Positions 1 through 8,623 of a stretch of 64,000 nucleotides of DNA are shown here, piece by piece. The DNA is from Mesobacillus subterraneus (GTDB lineage: Bacteria; Bacillota; Bacilli; Bacillales; Cytobacillaceae), in NCBI RefSeq assembly GCF_020524355.2, contig NZ_CP129019.1, positions 1,736,001 through 1,800,000 of the forward strand, in the 5' to 3' direction. Position numbers and translations under genes: made by a program. Below the pieces are notes generated by a model. That model was not told where the DNA came from. It did no database searches and was given only the letters and a program-made list of their open reading frames with translations. Every line of letters begins with the position of its first letter. Position 1 is the first letter of the stretch.

Positions 1-90
1 ATGGTGAATGAAGATCTTCTCAAATCGATATTTCTACGCGGAAAAAATATTAAAATCTTTGAACCATTTTTTATATTGGCCGTCTTATAA
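1..90 (+). CDS. Possible 3' end of an upstream gene
   Basis: The frame starting at base 1 stays open to a TAA at 88-90, 33 bases before the ABC ATPase start. It gives 29 residues ending in a hydrophobic stretch (FFILAVL). I cannot identify a family. It may be the tail of a gene entering from the left or chance reading. No terminator separates it from the ABC genes, so it could share their operon. Confidence 0.3.
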   Translation: MVNEDLLKSIFLRGKNIKIFEPFFILAVL

Positions 91-122
91 AAAAGTGCTA
101 TTTGATAACAGGGGGTAACAGA

Positions 123-1034
123 ATGTCGCAAAGTGTAATCGAACTGGATGCAGTTTCAAAATATTTCGGTGACCAAGTGGTACTTAGCAACGTGTCAATG
201 AGTGTTAAAGAAGGGGATATTGTTGGCCTTCTTGGTCCAAATGGTTCTGGGAAAACTACTATGATTCGACTTATGAATGGTGTGATCAACCAAACAGCTG
301 GTAAGTTGTCAATCCTTGGCATGGACCCGGGAATCGAAGGAGACACAGTTCGGAAAGACACAGGAATTCTAACTGAAAATGCAGGTCTCTATCATGAAAT
401 GTCCGGTCTTGATAATCTAATCTTCTTTTCAAAACTATATGGACAGTTTGATCTGAAACAAATCCACCTTTACATAGAGGAATTTGAACTTACACAGCAT
501 ATGCATAAGAAAGTAGGTGCTTATAGTACGGGGATGAAGCGCAGGTTGGGAATCATCAAGGCGATTCTCCATAAACCTAGACTCCTTTTTCTTGATGAAC
601 CTACGAATGGGCTTGATCCAGAAGGAATAAAACTGGTGCTTAAGTTTCTCAAGGATTTAAACGAGAAGGAAGGAACAACCATATTTCTTTGTTCGCATAT
701 CTTGCACCAGCTAGAGCATGTGTGTAAAGAGTACTTTTTTCTAAATGACGGTAAAATTTCAGATTACGGGACAATAAATCAACTGCAAAAAAAGTACGTG
801 AGACAAATAAAATTGAAAGTTTTTACTAATTTAATGCCCACAGAACCTATATGGGAAGGTTATCCAGTCTTAGTGAAAGATTATCATACTTTGCAGTTTG
901 TATTGCCTTCGAGTGAACATATAACTCCATTGCTCCAAAAAATCATCAGTAAATTTTGGGTTCACCATGTGGAAATTGAAAATAACGATTTGGAATCCTT
1001 ATATTTTAAGATCAGGAGTGGGGTCAATGAATAA
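123..1034 (+). CDS. ABC transporter ATP-binding protein
   Basis: ATP-hydrolysing subunit of an ABC-2 type exporter, 303 aa, acting on the inner face of the membrane. Walker A GPNGSGKTT is at about residues 38-46, the signature loop (YSTGMKRR, an LSGGQ variant) at about 134-141, and Walker B LLFLDEP at about 154-160. The ATG at 123 is chosen over the upstream ATG at 102 because GGGGGT at 111-116 is correctly spaced from it. The gene overlaps the permease downstream by 8 bases, so the two are translationally coupled. The substrate cannot be told from sequence. The family also includes Na+, bacitracin and drug exporters. Confidence 0.9.
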   Translation: MSQSVIELDAVSKYFGDQVVLSNVSMSVKEGDIVGLLGPNGSGKTTMIRLMNGVINQTAGKLSILGMDPGIEGDTVRKDTGILTENAGLYHEMSGLDNLIFFSKLYGQFDLKQIHLYIEEFELTQHMHKKVGAYSTGMKRRLGIIKAILHKPRLLFLDEPTNGLDPEGIKLVLKFLKDLNEKEGTTIFLCSHILHQLEHVCKEYFFLNDGKISDYGTINQLQKKYVRQIKLKVFTNLMPTEPIWEGYPVLVKDYHTLQFVLPSSEHITPLLQKIISKFWVHHVEIENNDLESLYFKIRSGVNE

Positions 1035-1857
1035 AAAGTTAATATGGCTTATAGCTGCTAAAGATATCAGGGGAATCACCAGCTCGGCTCAGGTGTGGCT
1101 GGGGATGATCTTATTGCCACTGATTTTTTCGGTGATATTTCCGCTGGCTTTTATTCTCTTGGTTAAAAATGTTCCACTTTCTTCACCAGAGTTGCTTGAT
1201 TTAGTGGACAATGTAGTAAAAGGTCTAAAGGGTACAAAGAGCGGGGAAATAATAGGCAGTCTCCCGAGTTTGGAACACCAAATTATATTCGTGGTTGTGA
1301 ATTACCTGCTTGGTTCGATCTTTTTACTAATACCAACCATCAATGCTATGATGATTGCTCTTCATAGCTTTGTAGGGGAAAAAGAAAAAAGGACCATGGA
1401 AACACTGTTGTTTTCTCCGATTACAGTGAAGGAATTATTTATTGGGAAAGTTCTTTCAGCCTTCATTCCATCAATCATGATTACTTGGGTGAGTTTCTTA
1501 CTGTTTGGAGTCATCACAGTAAGCTTTACTTATAATATGTTTGGTTATTTCATTTTCCCTAATGCGAATTGGCTTATCCTGATGTTATGGGTTGTCCCTG
1601 TCATTACCATCCTCACTATCCTCGTGAATGTGTTCGTCTCTGCCAGGTCAAAAGGATTTCAGGAGGCACAGCAGCTCGGGGGAATCGTAATACTTCCGAT
1701 CATGGCACTCTTTATAGGCCAGGCAACGGGTTTTTTAATCATTAAGCCTTATTTACTTGGTTTAATAGGTCTTATCGTATTATTTTTTAATTTAATCCTA
1801 TTAAAAATGATGACTAAATATAATGATCGAAATACTTTATTTGAAAAGCAAATATAG
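1027..1857 (+). CDS. ABC-2 type transporter permease
   Basis: Membrane partner of the preceding ATPase, 276 aa with about six predicted membrane spans. A typical ABC-2 cytoplasmic motif (VGEKEKRTMETLLFSPIT) follows the second span. The start is the ATG at 1027, inside the end of the ATPase gene, with AGGAG at 1014-1018. The protein ends in a run of hydrophobic residues and a short basic tail. No clear hairpin terminator follows directly. The exported substrate is unknown. Confidence 0.88.
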   Translation: MNKKLIWLIAAKDIRGITSSAQVWLGMILLPLIFSVIFPLAFILLVKNVPLSSPELLDLVDNVVKGLKGTKSGEIIGSLPSLEHQIIFVVVNYLLGSIFLLIPTINAMMIALHSFVGEKEKRTMETLLFSPITVKELFIGKVLSAFIPSIMITWVSFLLFGVITVSFTYNMFGYFIFPNANWLILMLWVVPVITILTILVNVFVSARSKGFQEAQQLGGIVILPIMALFIGQATGFLIIKPYLLGLIGLIVLFFNLILLKMMTKYNDRNTLFEKQI

Positions 1858-2011
1858 TTTTAGATAGTACAGAGTCATCACACCCGGTCAAAGGACTGCT
1901 CAGTTAACTGATTAGAGTAGAATATCGAAGGCATCACTGAATCTAAAATGTATAGATTGTTTAACTTTGGAAAAATCTAATCCTATCGATCACATCACAG
2001 GGGGATAGGGT

Positions 2012-2359
2012 ATGACTGTTATTGTTTATCAAACCTTTGAAATAAAACAGGATAAATTTCCGGACGGAATTAAAAACTTACGTTTAATCCAAAACTTCCG
2101 TAACGAGCAATATGATCACAGAGTGGAGCTTTTGTCGCCAATATCTGGTGATGACCACACTTATGCACTGATTTCAACGTATGAGGGACTTGCCGAAATG
2201 GAGCTGCAAAACAAAAAGATGTTTGAGGATGAGGAGTACAAAAAGCTCATCGGGGAATTCTTTCTTGAAAACATAGTGCAAGGAAGTATGTACACCCAGA
2301 TGTATCGCACAATGACTGGTCTAAGTAAGGACTCCGAATCAGAAAAGAGCAAGAAATAA
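2012..2359 (+). CDS. Hypothetical protein, possible dimeric alpha/beta-barrel
   Basis: A 115-aa soluble protein preceded by GGGGGAT eight bases before the ATG. It alternates short beta-type and acidic helical stretches (HTYALISTYEGLAEME, then FEDEEYKKLIGEFF), a pattern seen in NIPSNAP/antibiotic-biosynthesis-monooxygenase-like dimeric alpha/beta barrels. That fold is inference; no catalytic residues are recognised. The tail is highly charged (Asp/Ser/Glu/Lys). It stands alone, closed by a terminator at 2364-2398. Confidence 0.7.
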   Translation: MTVIVYQTFEIKQDKFPDGIKNLRLIQNFRNEQYDHRVELLSPISGDDHTYALISTYEGLAEMELQNKKMFEDEEYKKLIGEFFLENIVQGSMYTQMYRTMTGLSKDSESEKSKK

Positions 2360-2363
2360 GATG

Positions 2364-2398
2364 AAAAAAAGTCGACTCCCCAGGATTCGGCTTTTTTT
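2364..2398 (+). terminator. Rho-independent terminator
   Basis: An A-rich arm ending in GTCG pairs with CGGCTTTTTTT across a short loop, with one G-T pair. It directly follows the 115-aa gene. Confidence 0.75.
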
Positions 2399-2454
2399 AT
2401 TGCTTATAAAAATTATAAAACATTCTTGTGGTGGATAACAAAATGAGTTATCTT

Positions 2455-2825
2455 AATCCAGCTCCAGCGCCTAGCCCCTCGAGTCCCTTGTCCAGCTGCG
2501 GCTCCTAACTCTTCGAGACGCTTCGGTCCTGCCTATGAAGTCAAAGAACGACTTCACTGTCAGGCCCTCCAGCGCTTGTTGGAGTTGGGCAGTCGCCTCC
2601 GCTTTTCGAATTGTCTAGTGTCACCTCTTAGAAACTCCGAAACTTCAACTCCGCCGGCAGAACCAAAAAGCGCTTCTTTGTCGGAGTCTCCAGTTTCTCC
2701 GTTTCTGGACAGTCGGCTATACATTTCAGTTTCGGTCCGCTCAGGTGAAGTCAAAGAACGCCTTCACCGGTCGGCTCTCCAGCGCTTGTCGGGGCTGAAC
2801 GGTGAGCTTGCTCTTTTTGTTCTGC
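2455..2825. repeat. Intergenic repeat family A, composite copy
   Basis: GC-rich non-coding repeat starting TCCAGCTCCAGCGCCTAG, with an internal GAAGTCAAAGAACGACTTCA hairpin and ending near a run of Ts. Here two copies appear fused: one at about 2455-2610, then a diverged linker, then a second 3' half at about 2735-2820 that contains the same GTCAAAGAACG and CCAGCGCTTGTCGGGGCTGA blocks. Other copies in this window are at 8624, 10468, 46241 (inverted) and 53974. The open frames running through it are chance. It fills the 535-base gap between the two genes. Confidence 0.8.
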
Positions 2826-2894
2826 CTTGACTGATAATACATAAAAAGTATTAGATTCTCGAATGATAATACTTGTTGAGAAGGGGGTGCATCA

Positions 2895-4250
2895 ATGGAT
2901 TATTTTCTGCCATCATCAAAGTCGGGAAGTAGTAGTGCAAAAGAAGGGGATTTAAAGTGGTGGCAACTGTCACTGATTGGTGTAGGATGTACAATTGGAA
3001 CTGGCTTCTTTCTGGGATCAGCCATTGGAATCAAAGTTACAGGACCATCAATTGTTTTTTCTTTCATCCTCGCCTCAATCGGCACATACGTGGTATATAA
3101 TTTACTGGCAAAAATGACAGCAGTAGATCCTCAGGACGGCTCGTTTTGCTATTATGCCAAAAAAGCATATGGTCAATGGGCTGGATTCAGCTGCGGATGG
3201 AATTACTGGAGCTCCAATATTCTCATTATGGGAAGCCAGCTTACAGCTCTTTCAATTTTATCTCAGTTTTGGTTCCCTAACATCCCTTTATGGCTCTTCT
3301 CTACTGGTTATGCCATTCTTTCTATTGCGGTGGTCCTGACAGGAAATAAGGGCTTTGACAAGGTAGAAGATTTATTGGCGATTATTAAAACTGCGGCAAT
3401 CATCATGTTTATATTAATAGCAGCAGCAGCCCTTTTTGGATTGTTCAACTTTGAAACAAAACAGGTGGTAGTGCCAAATTCTGCTCAAAAACTGTTTCCT
3501 GAGGGGTTTAAAGGTTTCTGGTCATCATTGATTTATGCATTTTACGCCTACGGAGGGATTGAAGTAATCGGACTTATGGCGACAAGGTTGAAGAATAAAG
3601 AAGATGCTCCAAAAGCTGGAATCATCATGCTGATCTTACTGGTCATCATTTACGTACTAGCTTTGGGATTAGCAGTCGTCATGGCAGCTCATGGTGCTTT
3701 TCATCATAAAGAAAGTCCCTTTGTCACAGCACTCAATCCGTATAATCTGGCTTTCTTTCCACATGTGTTCAATGCAGCCATCATCGTTGCAGGCTTCTCG
3801 ACTATGACAGCATCGTTGTTTGGTGTAACTACCTTGCTTGTTGCACTGGCGGAAGATGGAGATGCTCCAAAAGTTTTCTCCAGGAAAATTGAAAAACTAA
3901 AAGAATTGCCCCTTCCATCCCTGGGACTTGCTGTTGCTGGGTTAATTGCTTCCATTATAACAGCACTGCTGCTGCCGGGAAAAATTTATGAGTATATTAC
4001 CACGGCCGCAGGCATCCTGATTTTATTCAATTGGGCTTTCATCATAATCTCTGCTCTAAAATTACTTGAATTAAAAGCATGGGGAAAGTTCATTTCCTTT
4101 ATCGGGATTGTGCTTATCCTGGCTGCTGTCAGCGGGACGATTATGGAAAAGAGTATACGTATGGGTTTCTTTATTAGCATAATCGTTGTCTTGCTTATTG
4201 GGATGATTTCGTTAGTATTGCAGAAAAAGGTATGGAATAAAGCTAGTTGA
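2895..4250 (+). CDS. APC-superfamily amino acid permease
   Basis: A 451-aa integral membrane transporter with about 12 spans. The N-terminal span carries the APC substrate-binding helix-break motif (GVGCTIGTGFFLG, about residues 29-41). Members import or exchange amino acids using a cation gradient; the specific amino acid is not evident. The start follows GGGGGT in AGAAGGGGGTGCATCA. Its terminator lies at about 4293-4317 but has been split by an IS1182 insertion, leaving a complete palindrome copy next to this gene. Confidence 0.88.
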   Translation: MDYFLPSSKSGSSSAKEGDLKWWQLSLIGVGCTIGTGFFLGSAIGIKVTGPSIVFSFILASIGTYVVYNLLAKMTAVDPQDGSFCYYAKKAYGQWAGFSCGWNYWSSNILIMGSQLTALSILSQFWFPNIPLWLFSTGYAILSIAVVLTGNKGFDKVEDLLAIIKTAAIIMFILIAAAALFGLFNFETKQVVVPNSAQKLFPEGFKGFWSSLIYAFYAYGGIEVIGLMATRLKNKEDAPKAGIIMLILLVIIYVLALGLAVVMAAHGAFHHKESPFVTALNPYNLAFFPHVFNAAIIVAGFSTMTASLFGVTTLLVALAEDGDAPKVFSRKIEKLKELPLPSLGLAVAGLIASIITALLLPGKIYEYITTAAGILILFNWAFIIISALKLLELKAWGKFISFIGIVLILAAVSGTIMEKSIRMGFFISIIVVLLIGMISLVLQKKVWNKAS

Positions 4251-4299
4251 GCAAAAGTAGAAGAAAAGTAACAGTTCAAAAATTAAGGATACTAAAAAA

Positions 4300-4317
4300 A
4301 AGCTGCAATCGCAGCTC
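4300..4317. repeat. Left target duplication of the first IS1182 element
   Basis: The 18-base AAGCTGCAATCGCAGCTC occurs here and again at 6059-6076, flanking the element. It contains the palindrome AGCTGC-AATC-GCAGCT, the stem-loop of a terminator. Joining the flanks restores a poly-A, stem-loop, CTTTTCTTT terminator between the permease and the convergent PAP2 gene. Confidence 0.85.
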
Positions 4318-4318
4318 C

Positions 4319-4369
4319 AGACTGTAGACAAACTCGATGGAAATCGAGCTTGTCTACAGTCTTTTTTTG
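4319..4369 (+). terminator. Hairpin terminator at the IS left end
   Basis: A 20-bp stem with one mismatch and a GGAA loop, followed by seven Ts. It contains the left inverted repeat of the element and would block read-through transcription into the IS. Confidence 0.8.
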
Positions 4370-4388
4370 GTTGGTGCTGGAATGGGGG

Positions 4389-4525
4389 CTGTTGATTTCC
4401 GTTCCAGGCGCTTCGCTTTCCGCGGGGCTGGCGGTGAGCCTCCTCACCGCCGTTGGCGTCTGCGGGGTCTCACCTGTCCAGCTGAGCCCGCAGGAGTCTA
4501 CGCGCCTTCCACTCCAATCAACAGG
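4389..4525 (+). repeat. Repeat family B copy within the first IS1182
   Basis: GC-rich block bounded by GTTGATTTCC and an inverse CCAATCAAC, with inner GCGCTTCGCTTTCCGCGGGG and GCAGGAGTCTACGCGCCTTCC. Further copies are at 12337-12520 (solo) and 53743-53876 (inside the second IS, same orientation relative to its transposase). No coding potential is seen. Confidence 0.8.
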
Positions 4526-4599
4526 ACTTCCAAACTTAACGTGGAACTAACCATAAGTCTATTTTAGTATAGATATATATAACGCTTGAGGTGATAAAC

Positions 4600-5959
4600 A
4601 TGCTTTCGAAAAATAATCCAATCCAACGAGATCAATTAGAAGTGGTTGCTTTAGACCAACTGGTTCCTCAGGAACATTTAGTCCGTAAGATGGAAGCTGC
4701 CCTAGATTTTTCTTTCATTTATGACTTGGTGAAAGATGTGTATTCGGAAGTAGGCCGCCCAAGCATTGACCCTGTTATTCTGATTAAACTCTCATTCATT
4801 CAATATACATTCGGCATCCGTTCCATGCGCCAGACCATTGCCGAAGTAGAAACGAACATGGCCTACCGCTGGTTTTTGGGTTATGGATTCCATGATAAAG
4901 TGCCCCACTTCTCCACCTTCGGGAAGAATTACGAACGCCGTTTTAAAGACACTGATTTGTTTGAACAGATCTTCTATCGAATTCTTAAGACCGCAGCTGA
5001 TAAGAAACTTATTAGTGCAGAACACGTCTTCATTGATTTAACCCACGTAAAAGCCAGTGCGAATAAACATAAATTCGAGAAAAAAGTGGTGCGTAAGGAA
5101 ACACGGGCGTATCAAGAGAAACTCCAGGAAGAGATCAATCTGGATCGGGAAGACCATGGGAAGGAACCTTTTCCACCTGATAAGTTCGATAAGGAAGAAA
5201 CGAAGGAAATCAAGGAAAGTACGACCGATCCTGAGAGTGGATACTACGTCAAGGACGAACGGACAAAGCAGTTTGCCTACTCTTTCCATGCGGCATCAGA
5301 TCGTAACGGATTTGTCCTGGGGACAATTGTGACACCTGGTAACACGCATGACAGCCTGATTCTTGAGCCACTGGTAGAACAAGTGATAGAGAAAGTTGGA
5401 AAGCCTACTGCTGTTGCGGTACGACGCAGCCTATAAAACACCAGCGATTACGAAGTTTCTGATGGAAAATGAAATGACCCCGGCTTTGCCTTATACCCGA
5501 CCACGAACGAAGGATGGCTTCTTCCGTAAATATGACTATGTATATGACGAATTTTACGACTGTTACTTGTGTCCTGCCGGTGAAATCTTGAAGTATTCAA
5601 CCACCACTAAAGAGGGATATCGTGAATATAAATCCCCAAGCATATCTGCGCCAACTGCCCGTTTTTAGCGCAATGCACAGAAAGCAAGGACCACCAAAAG
5701 GTGGTAACGCGCCATATCTGGCAAGAGTACGTAGAAGAGGTAGACCACTTGAGACACAAACCAGAAGTAAAACAAATCTATGCGAAGCGCAAAGAAACCA
5801 TTGAGCGCGTTTTCGCAGATGCAAAAGAAAAGCATGGCATGCGTTGGACAACCCTAAGGGGACTTAAAAAAATTGTCGATGCAGGCGATGCTTACTTTCG
5901 CTGCATTGAACCTGAAGAAGATGGCCAACTGGACATGGAGAAGTCCAGTAATGGCCTAA
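4600..5959 (+). pseudogene. IS1182-family transposase, three frameshifts
   Basis: DDE transposase of the IS1182 family. The start is the ATG at 4600 behind GAGGTGATAAAC. The reading frame breaks three times: an extra base near 5422 (GTA-c-GAC), a missing base near 5636 (AAATCC-CC-AAG) and an extra base near 5870 (in the A-run of CTTAAAAAAATTG). After correction the product is continuous to the TAA at 5957-5959, about 452 aa. The catalytic Asp (IDLTHVKAS), second Asp (VDAAYKT) and Glu (IERVFADAKEKHG) are all still present, so decay is recent or the shifts are sequencing errors. The zinc-like CxxC motifs (CANCPF) lie in the C-terminal third. Confidence 0.85.
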
Positions 5960-6008
5960 AAGTATAGCAAAGAGAGTCTATTTCCTTAGAAAAATTCGAT
6001 GAAATCCA

Positions 6009-6046
6009 AAAAGGGGTTCGGAATGAGAGCATTCCGAACCCCTTTT
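6009..6046 (+). terminator. Terminator after the first IS1182 transposase
   Basis: A perfect 17-bp stem (AAAAGGGGTTCGGAATG and its complement) with an AGAG loop, ending in TTTT. It is inside the IS, just before the right inverted repeat. Confidence 0.8.
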
Positions 6047-6058
6047 GTCTACAAACTG

Positions 6059-6076
6059 AAGCTGCAATCGCAGCTC
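6059..6076. repeat. Right target duplication of the first IS1182 element
   Basis: Second copy of AAGCTGCAATCGCAGCTC. With the following TTTTCTTT it still forms a working terminator stem-loop for transcription from the left, and with upstream A residues could serve the convergent PAP2 gene. Confidence 0.85.
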
Positions 6077-6095
6077 TTTTCTTTGAAGAGATCCT

Positions 6096-6740
6096 TCAGT
6101 CTTTTACATAAGCCGTTTTAGATTTTTCAGTAACATTAATTTCAAAAAGTTCGAAAACAATGCCATAGATAAACGAAGTTAAAAACATGGATGCGAACAT
6201 ATCGAGGATATAATGTTGTTTAACAAACAAAGTAGAAATTATAATCAAAGAGCCCATCACCGGTACGAAGAGTGAATGGATGATATGTTTATTGCGAATA
6301 TTGATATTTCCAAGAATGATGGCAAATGTAGTTAGTACATGAATGCTCGGGAAAGCGTTAAATGGTTGATCATGACTGTAAATCATGCCGACCAGTTCAA
6401 TAAGGATCCCATCACCAGCAAGGATTGGGCGAGGTACAGTTGTTTGGAAGAAAAAGTAAATGAGAAAGCATACTAATTCTCCAATAACAATCATTGTCAG
6501 TGTTTTTAAATATACACGAGTATCCTTATACCAAAAATAAACTAAATAACCCAATATAAAAGCGTACCAAATGATATACGGTAAAATGAAGACTGGAAGG
6601 AAAGGAATTTTATCATCAATATTGGTAGAAAGGATGACCGCATCTCGAGGGTTGTTATTCAAGATTTTATAAATTAGACCTAATACTGGCATCACCAGCA
6701 GAAATAATAAATAGGGTAACTCTTTTATTTTGGTTTTCAT
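6096..6740 (-). CDS. PAP2-family membrane phosphatase
   Basis: A 214-aa multi-span membrane protein of the phosphatidic-acid-phosphatase/inositol-phosphorylceramide-synthase type. The family's histidine phosphatase motifs are recognisable: PRP at about 103-105, PSIH at 131-134 and KQHYILD at 174-180, the latter with the catalytic His and Asp. It probably dephosphorylates a lipid phosphate or isoprenyl diphosphate at the outer membrane face; the substrate is inferred. The start at 6740 is preferred over one 15 codons upstream because AAGGGGC is well spaced from it. It is convergent with the IS insertion and the permease. Confidence 0.85.
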   Translation of the reverse strand: MKTKIKELPYLLFLLVMPVLGLIYKILNNNPRDAVILSTNIDDKIPFLPVFILPYIIWYAFILGYLVYFWYKDTRVYLKTLTMIVIGELVCFLIYFFFQTTVPRPILAGDGILIELVGMIYSHDQPFNAFPSIHVLTTFAIILGNINIRNKHIIHSLFVPVMGSLIIISTLFVKQHYILDMFASMFLTSFIYGIVFELFEINVTEKSKTAYVKD

Positions 6741-6993
6741 GTTAATGCCCCTTTTGCTAAATTGCTTGTTGTGTATAAATACCACAAATAAGCTTTTTTA
6801 TTCCAAAAACAAATAATTGATATATTAATAGAATAAAAACTTTCTTCACTAATAATAGACGTATCCAAAATTGGTTTAGTTCCATTTTACTAACAGTTTC
6901 TTGATGTTCTGTTATCAAAATAAATGTTTAGAATGGAAATGGGGCCTGAAAATGTTTTGTGGGATGCAGAAATAAGGAAAATTAGTAACAATA

Positions 6994-7026
6994 AATAAAA
7001 AAACCTTGATATAAAATCAAGGTTTT
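6994..7026 (-). terminator. Terminator of tRNA-Arg
   Basis: Reading the minus strand, AAAACCTTGAT pairs with ATCAAGGTTTT across a 5-base loop and continues into a T run, a few bases past the tRNA 3' end. Confidence 0.8.
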
Positions 7027-7029
7027 AAG

Positions 7030-7103
7030 CGTCCCAGAAGAGATTCGAACTCCCGACCTACAGTTTAGGAAACTGTTGCTCTATCCTGCTGAGCTACTGG
7101 GAC
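7030..7103 (-). tRNA. tRNA-Arg (anticodon CCT)
   Basis: The minus strand folds as a full cloverleaf: acceptor GTCCCAG/CTGGGAC, D arm GCTC/GAGC, anticodon arm ACAGT-TTCCTAA-ACTGT with anticodon CCT reading AGG, and TTCGAAT T-loop. The discriminator base is G and CCA is not encoded. A plausible promoter (TTGAAT, 18-base spacer, TATAAT) lies on the minus strand at about 7235-7265. Confidence 0.95.
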
Positions 7104-7299
7104 ATGACTATTGAGAGATTGAGAAAGTAAAAAATCCCGTCCTCATCTCAGAATGTAAATCAGGAAGCGGCTCGATGAGTACGCTGAAGAAATTTTAAAA
7201 TGATTTTTGTATCACTCGTATTGCAGCGACTCAATTATTATAAGATGAATCTAAAAAAAAATTCAAGATAAATTTTCCTCTAATTAAAGAAAGTAACAA

Positions 7300-7325
7300 G
7301 AAGAAGCTGAGTACACAGCTTCTTA
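7300..7325 (-). terminator. Possible terminator of the first YitT gene
   Basis: AGAAGCTG and CAGCTTCT form a stem overlapping the stop codon of the minus-strand gene, followed on that strand by a weakly T-rich CTTGTTACTTT. Confidence 0.45.
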
Positions 7326-8150
7326 GTGTTGCTTTCGGTGAAAAAGCCCCATAACTTCCAGTGTTTCGGTGATATTCACAAAAGCTTCCGGATCAATTTC
7401 TTCTATTAGTGTTTTGACCTCTGTCAGCTCATATCGTGAAATGACTGTAATGATTACGTTGCTCTTCTCATTTGAGAAACCGCCAACAGAGTCGATTACC
7501 GTTACCCCCCGGTAGACATTTTTCAATAAATGCTGCTTTACTTCTTCACCTTTTCTGGTAATGATCATCAATGTTAGCTTAACGTGATGTGTGTGAATTT
7601 TATCGATCACTTTCCCGAGAACAAAGATGGATACAAGAGTATTTAACGCAGCGTCCCAGCTAAACAAAAATCCAGATAACAAAATAACGACTGAATTCAT
7701 AGCGAATAACAGTGTTCCCATAGGAAAGTCTTTGCGTCTTGCCAAAAGCATCCCAATTATATCGAAGCCCCCAGATGAACCGGAGGAACGGAAAATAATC
7801 CCGATACCTAATCCAACAATTGCACCGCCAAATATTGAAGAAAGTATCGGATCTTCAGCAAGTTTAAACACTGGAATAGCATAAAGAGTGATAGAAATTG
7901 TAATGACAGAAAGGATTGTATAAAAAATAAATTTACGTCCCAGTTTCATGTACCCTAAGACTAATAGGGGGAAATTCAAAAGAAAATTGTAAATACCGGT
8001 ATTAATCGATGTTAGCATTGACAAAATGATGGAAAGACCGCTGATCCCGCTGCTCATGATTCCGTGGGGGATTAGGAAGAGATTAAATGCAAATGAAACA
8101 ATGATTGAACCAATGATAATTCCTGCTGACTTCAAGATCGCCGCCTCCAA
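7323..8150 (-). CDS. YitT family membrane protein (DUF161/DUF2179)
   Basis: A 275-aa protein with five to six N-terminal membrane spans (DUF161, about residues 1-190) and a soluble C-terminal DUF2179 domain (about 215-270) with the typical RGVTVIDSVGGFS turn. YitT-family proteins are conserved in Bacillaceae; their molecular role is not established. A second, diverged member is at 9465-10358. The start is the ATG at 8150, behind GGAGGCGGC in the upstream minus-strand sequence. It is divergent from the DUF1292 gene. Confidence 0.88.
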   Translation of the reverse strand: MEAAILKSAGIIIGSIIVSFAFNLFLIPHGIMSSGISGLSIILSMLTSINTGIYNFLLNFPLLVLGYMKLGRKFIFYTILSVITISITLYAIPVFKLAEDPILSSIFGGAIVGLGIGIIFRSSGSSGGFDIIGMLLARRKDFPMGTLLFAMNSVVILLSGFLFSWDAALNTLVSIFVLGKVIDKIHTHHVKLTLMIITRKGEEVKQHLLKNVYRGVTVIDSVGGFSNEKSNVIITVISRYELTEVKTLIEEIDPEAFVNITETLEVMGLFHRKQH

Positions 8151-8315
8151 AAATAACAGTGTGTAAAAAATATTATATAGATGAAAATAAAGAAATGAAT
8201 TTAAAAGTTTATTTTAAATTCATTAAGAATTTTGATTTGGAGTGCCCTTAAACTAAAGAGTCATATTAAGTTTGCTGAAGGGAAAGATAAAAATGACGAT
8301 TTGTTGGAGGTGAGC

Positions 8316-8576
8316 ATGTTGAAAAATGATTCAATCAGGGATCTGGTTACAGTTACAGATGGTAGTGGGAAGGAGAGGCAGTTTGAGGTAGAAGCTTTAT
8401 TCGAAATGAATGGAGAATCCTTTGCGATGCTTAGGGACGAAGAAGGAACAGTATTAATGAGGGTAGAGGAGCAAGGCGGTGATCAATACCTCGTTGGCCT
8501 CGAGAGCGAGATGGAGAAATCAGATTTACTCGATGCATATCAAATTGCTGTTGATGCCGCACCAGCAGAAAACTGA
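8316..8576 (+). CDS. DUF1292 family protein
   Basis: An 86-aa acidic protein of the DUF1292 (YrzB-like) family: a beta-rich core (LVTVTDGSGKERQFEVEALFE) with the family's hallmark pattern of glycine turns and alternating hydrophobics. Function is unknown. The ATG at 8316 follows a strong GGAGGTGAGC; an upstream in-frame ATG at 8232 lacks such a site. A terminator at 8577-8605 closes the unit. Confidence 0.82.
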   Translation: MLKNDSIRDLVTVTDGSGKERQFEVEALFEMNGESFAMLRDEEGTVLMRVEEQGGDQYLVGLESEMEKSDLLDAYQIAVDAAPAEN

Positions 8577-8605
8577 GAAAAGCCGTCCAACGGGGCGGCT
8601 TTCTT
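8577..8605 (+). terminator. Terminator of the DUF1292 gene
   Basis: AAAGCCG pairs with CGGCTTT right after the stop codon, followed by CTT. Confidence 0.75.
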
Positions 8606-8623
8606 AATGAATAAGAAAGGGAG

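Larger units (their letters stand above)
4318..6058 (+). mobile_element. IS1182-family insertion sequence with decayed transposase
   Basis: A 1741-bp element between 18-bp direct repeats. Its ends are imperfect inverted repeats: CAGACTGTAGACAAA on the left and, reading inward, CAGTTTGTAGACAAA on the right (2 mismatches in 15). Order inside: left-end hairpin terminator (4319-4369), GC-rich repeat family B (4389-4525), transposase (4600-5959), and a second perfect hairpin terminator (6009-6046). The transposase is broken by three frameshifts, so the copy is probably non-autonomous unless these are sequencing errors. Confidence 0.85.

Noticed and set aside
2560..2830. Open frames on both strands through 2560-2830
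   Set aside because: They lie in repeat family A sequence, repeated elsewhere without the frames, and have no ribosome binding sites.
5597..5851. Minus-strand frame inside the first IS1182
   Set aside because: It is antisense to the readable transposase frames that carry the catalytic residues.
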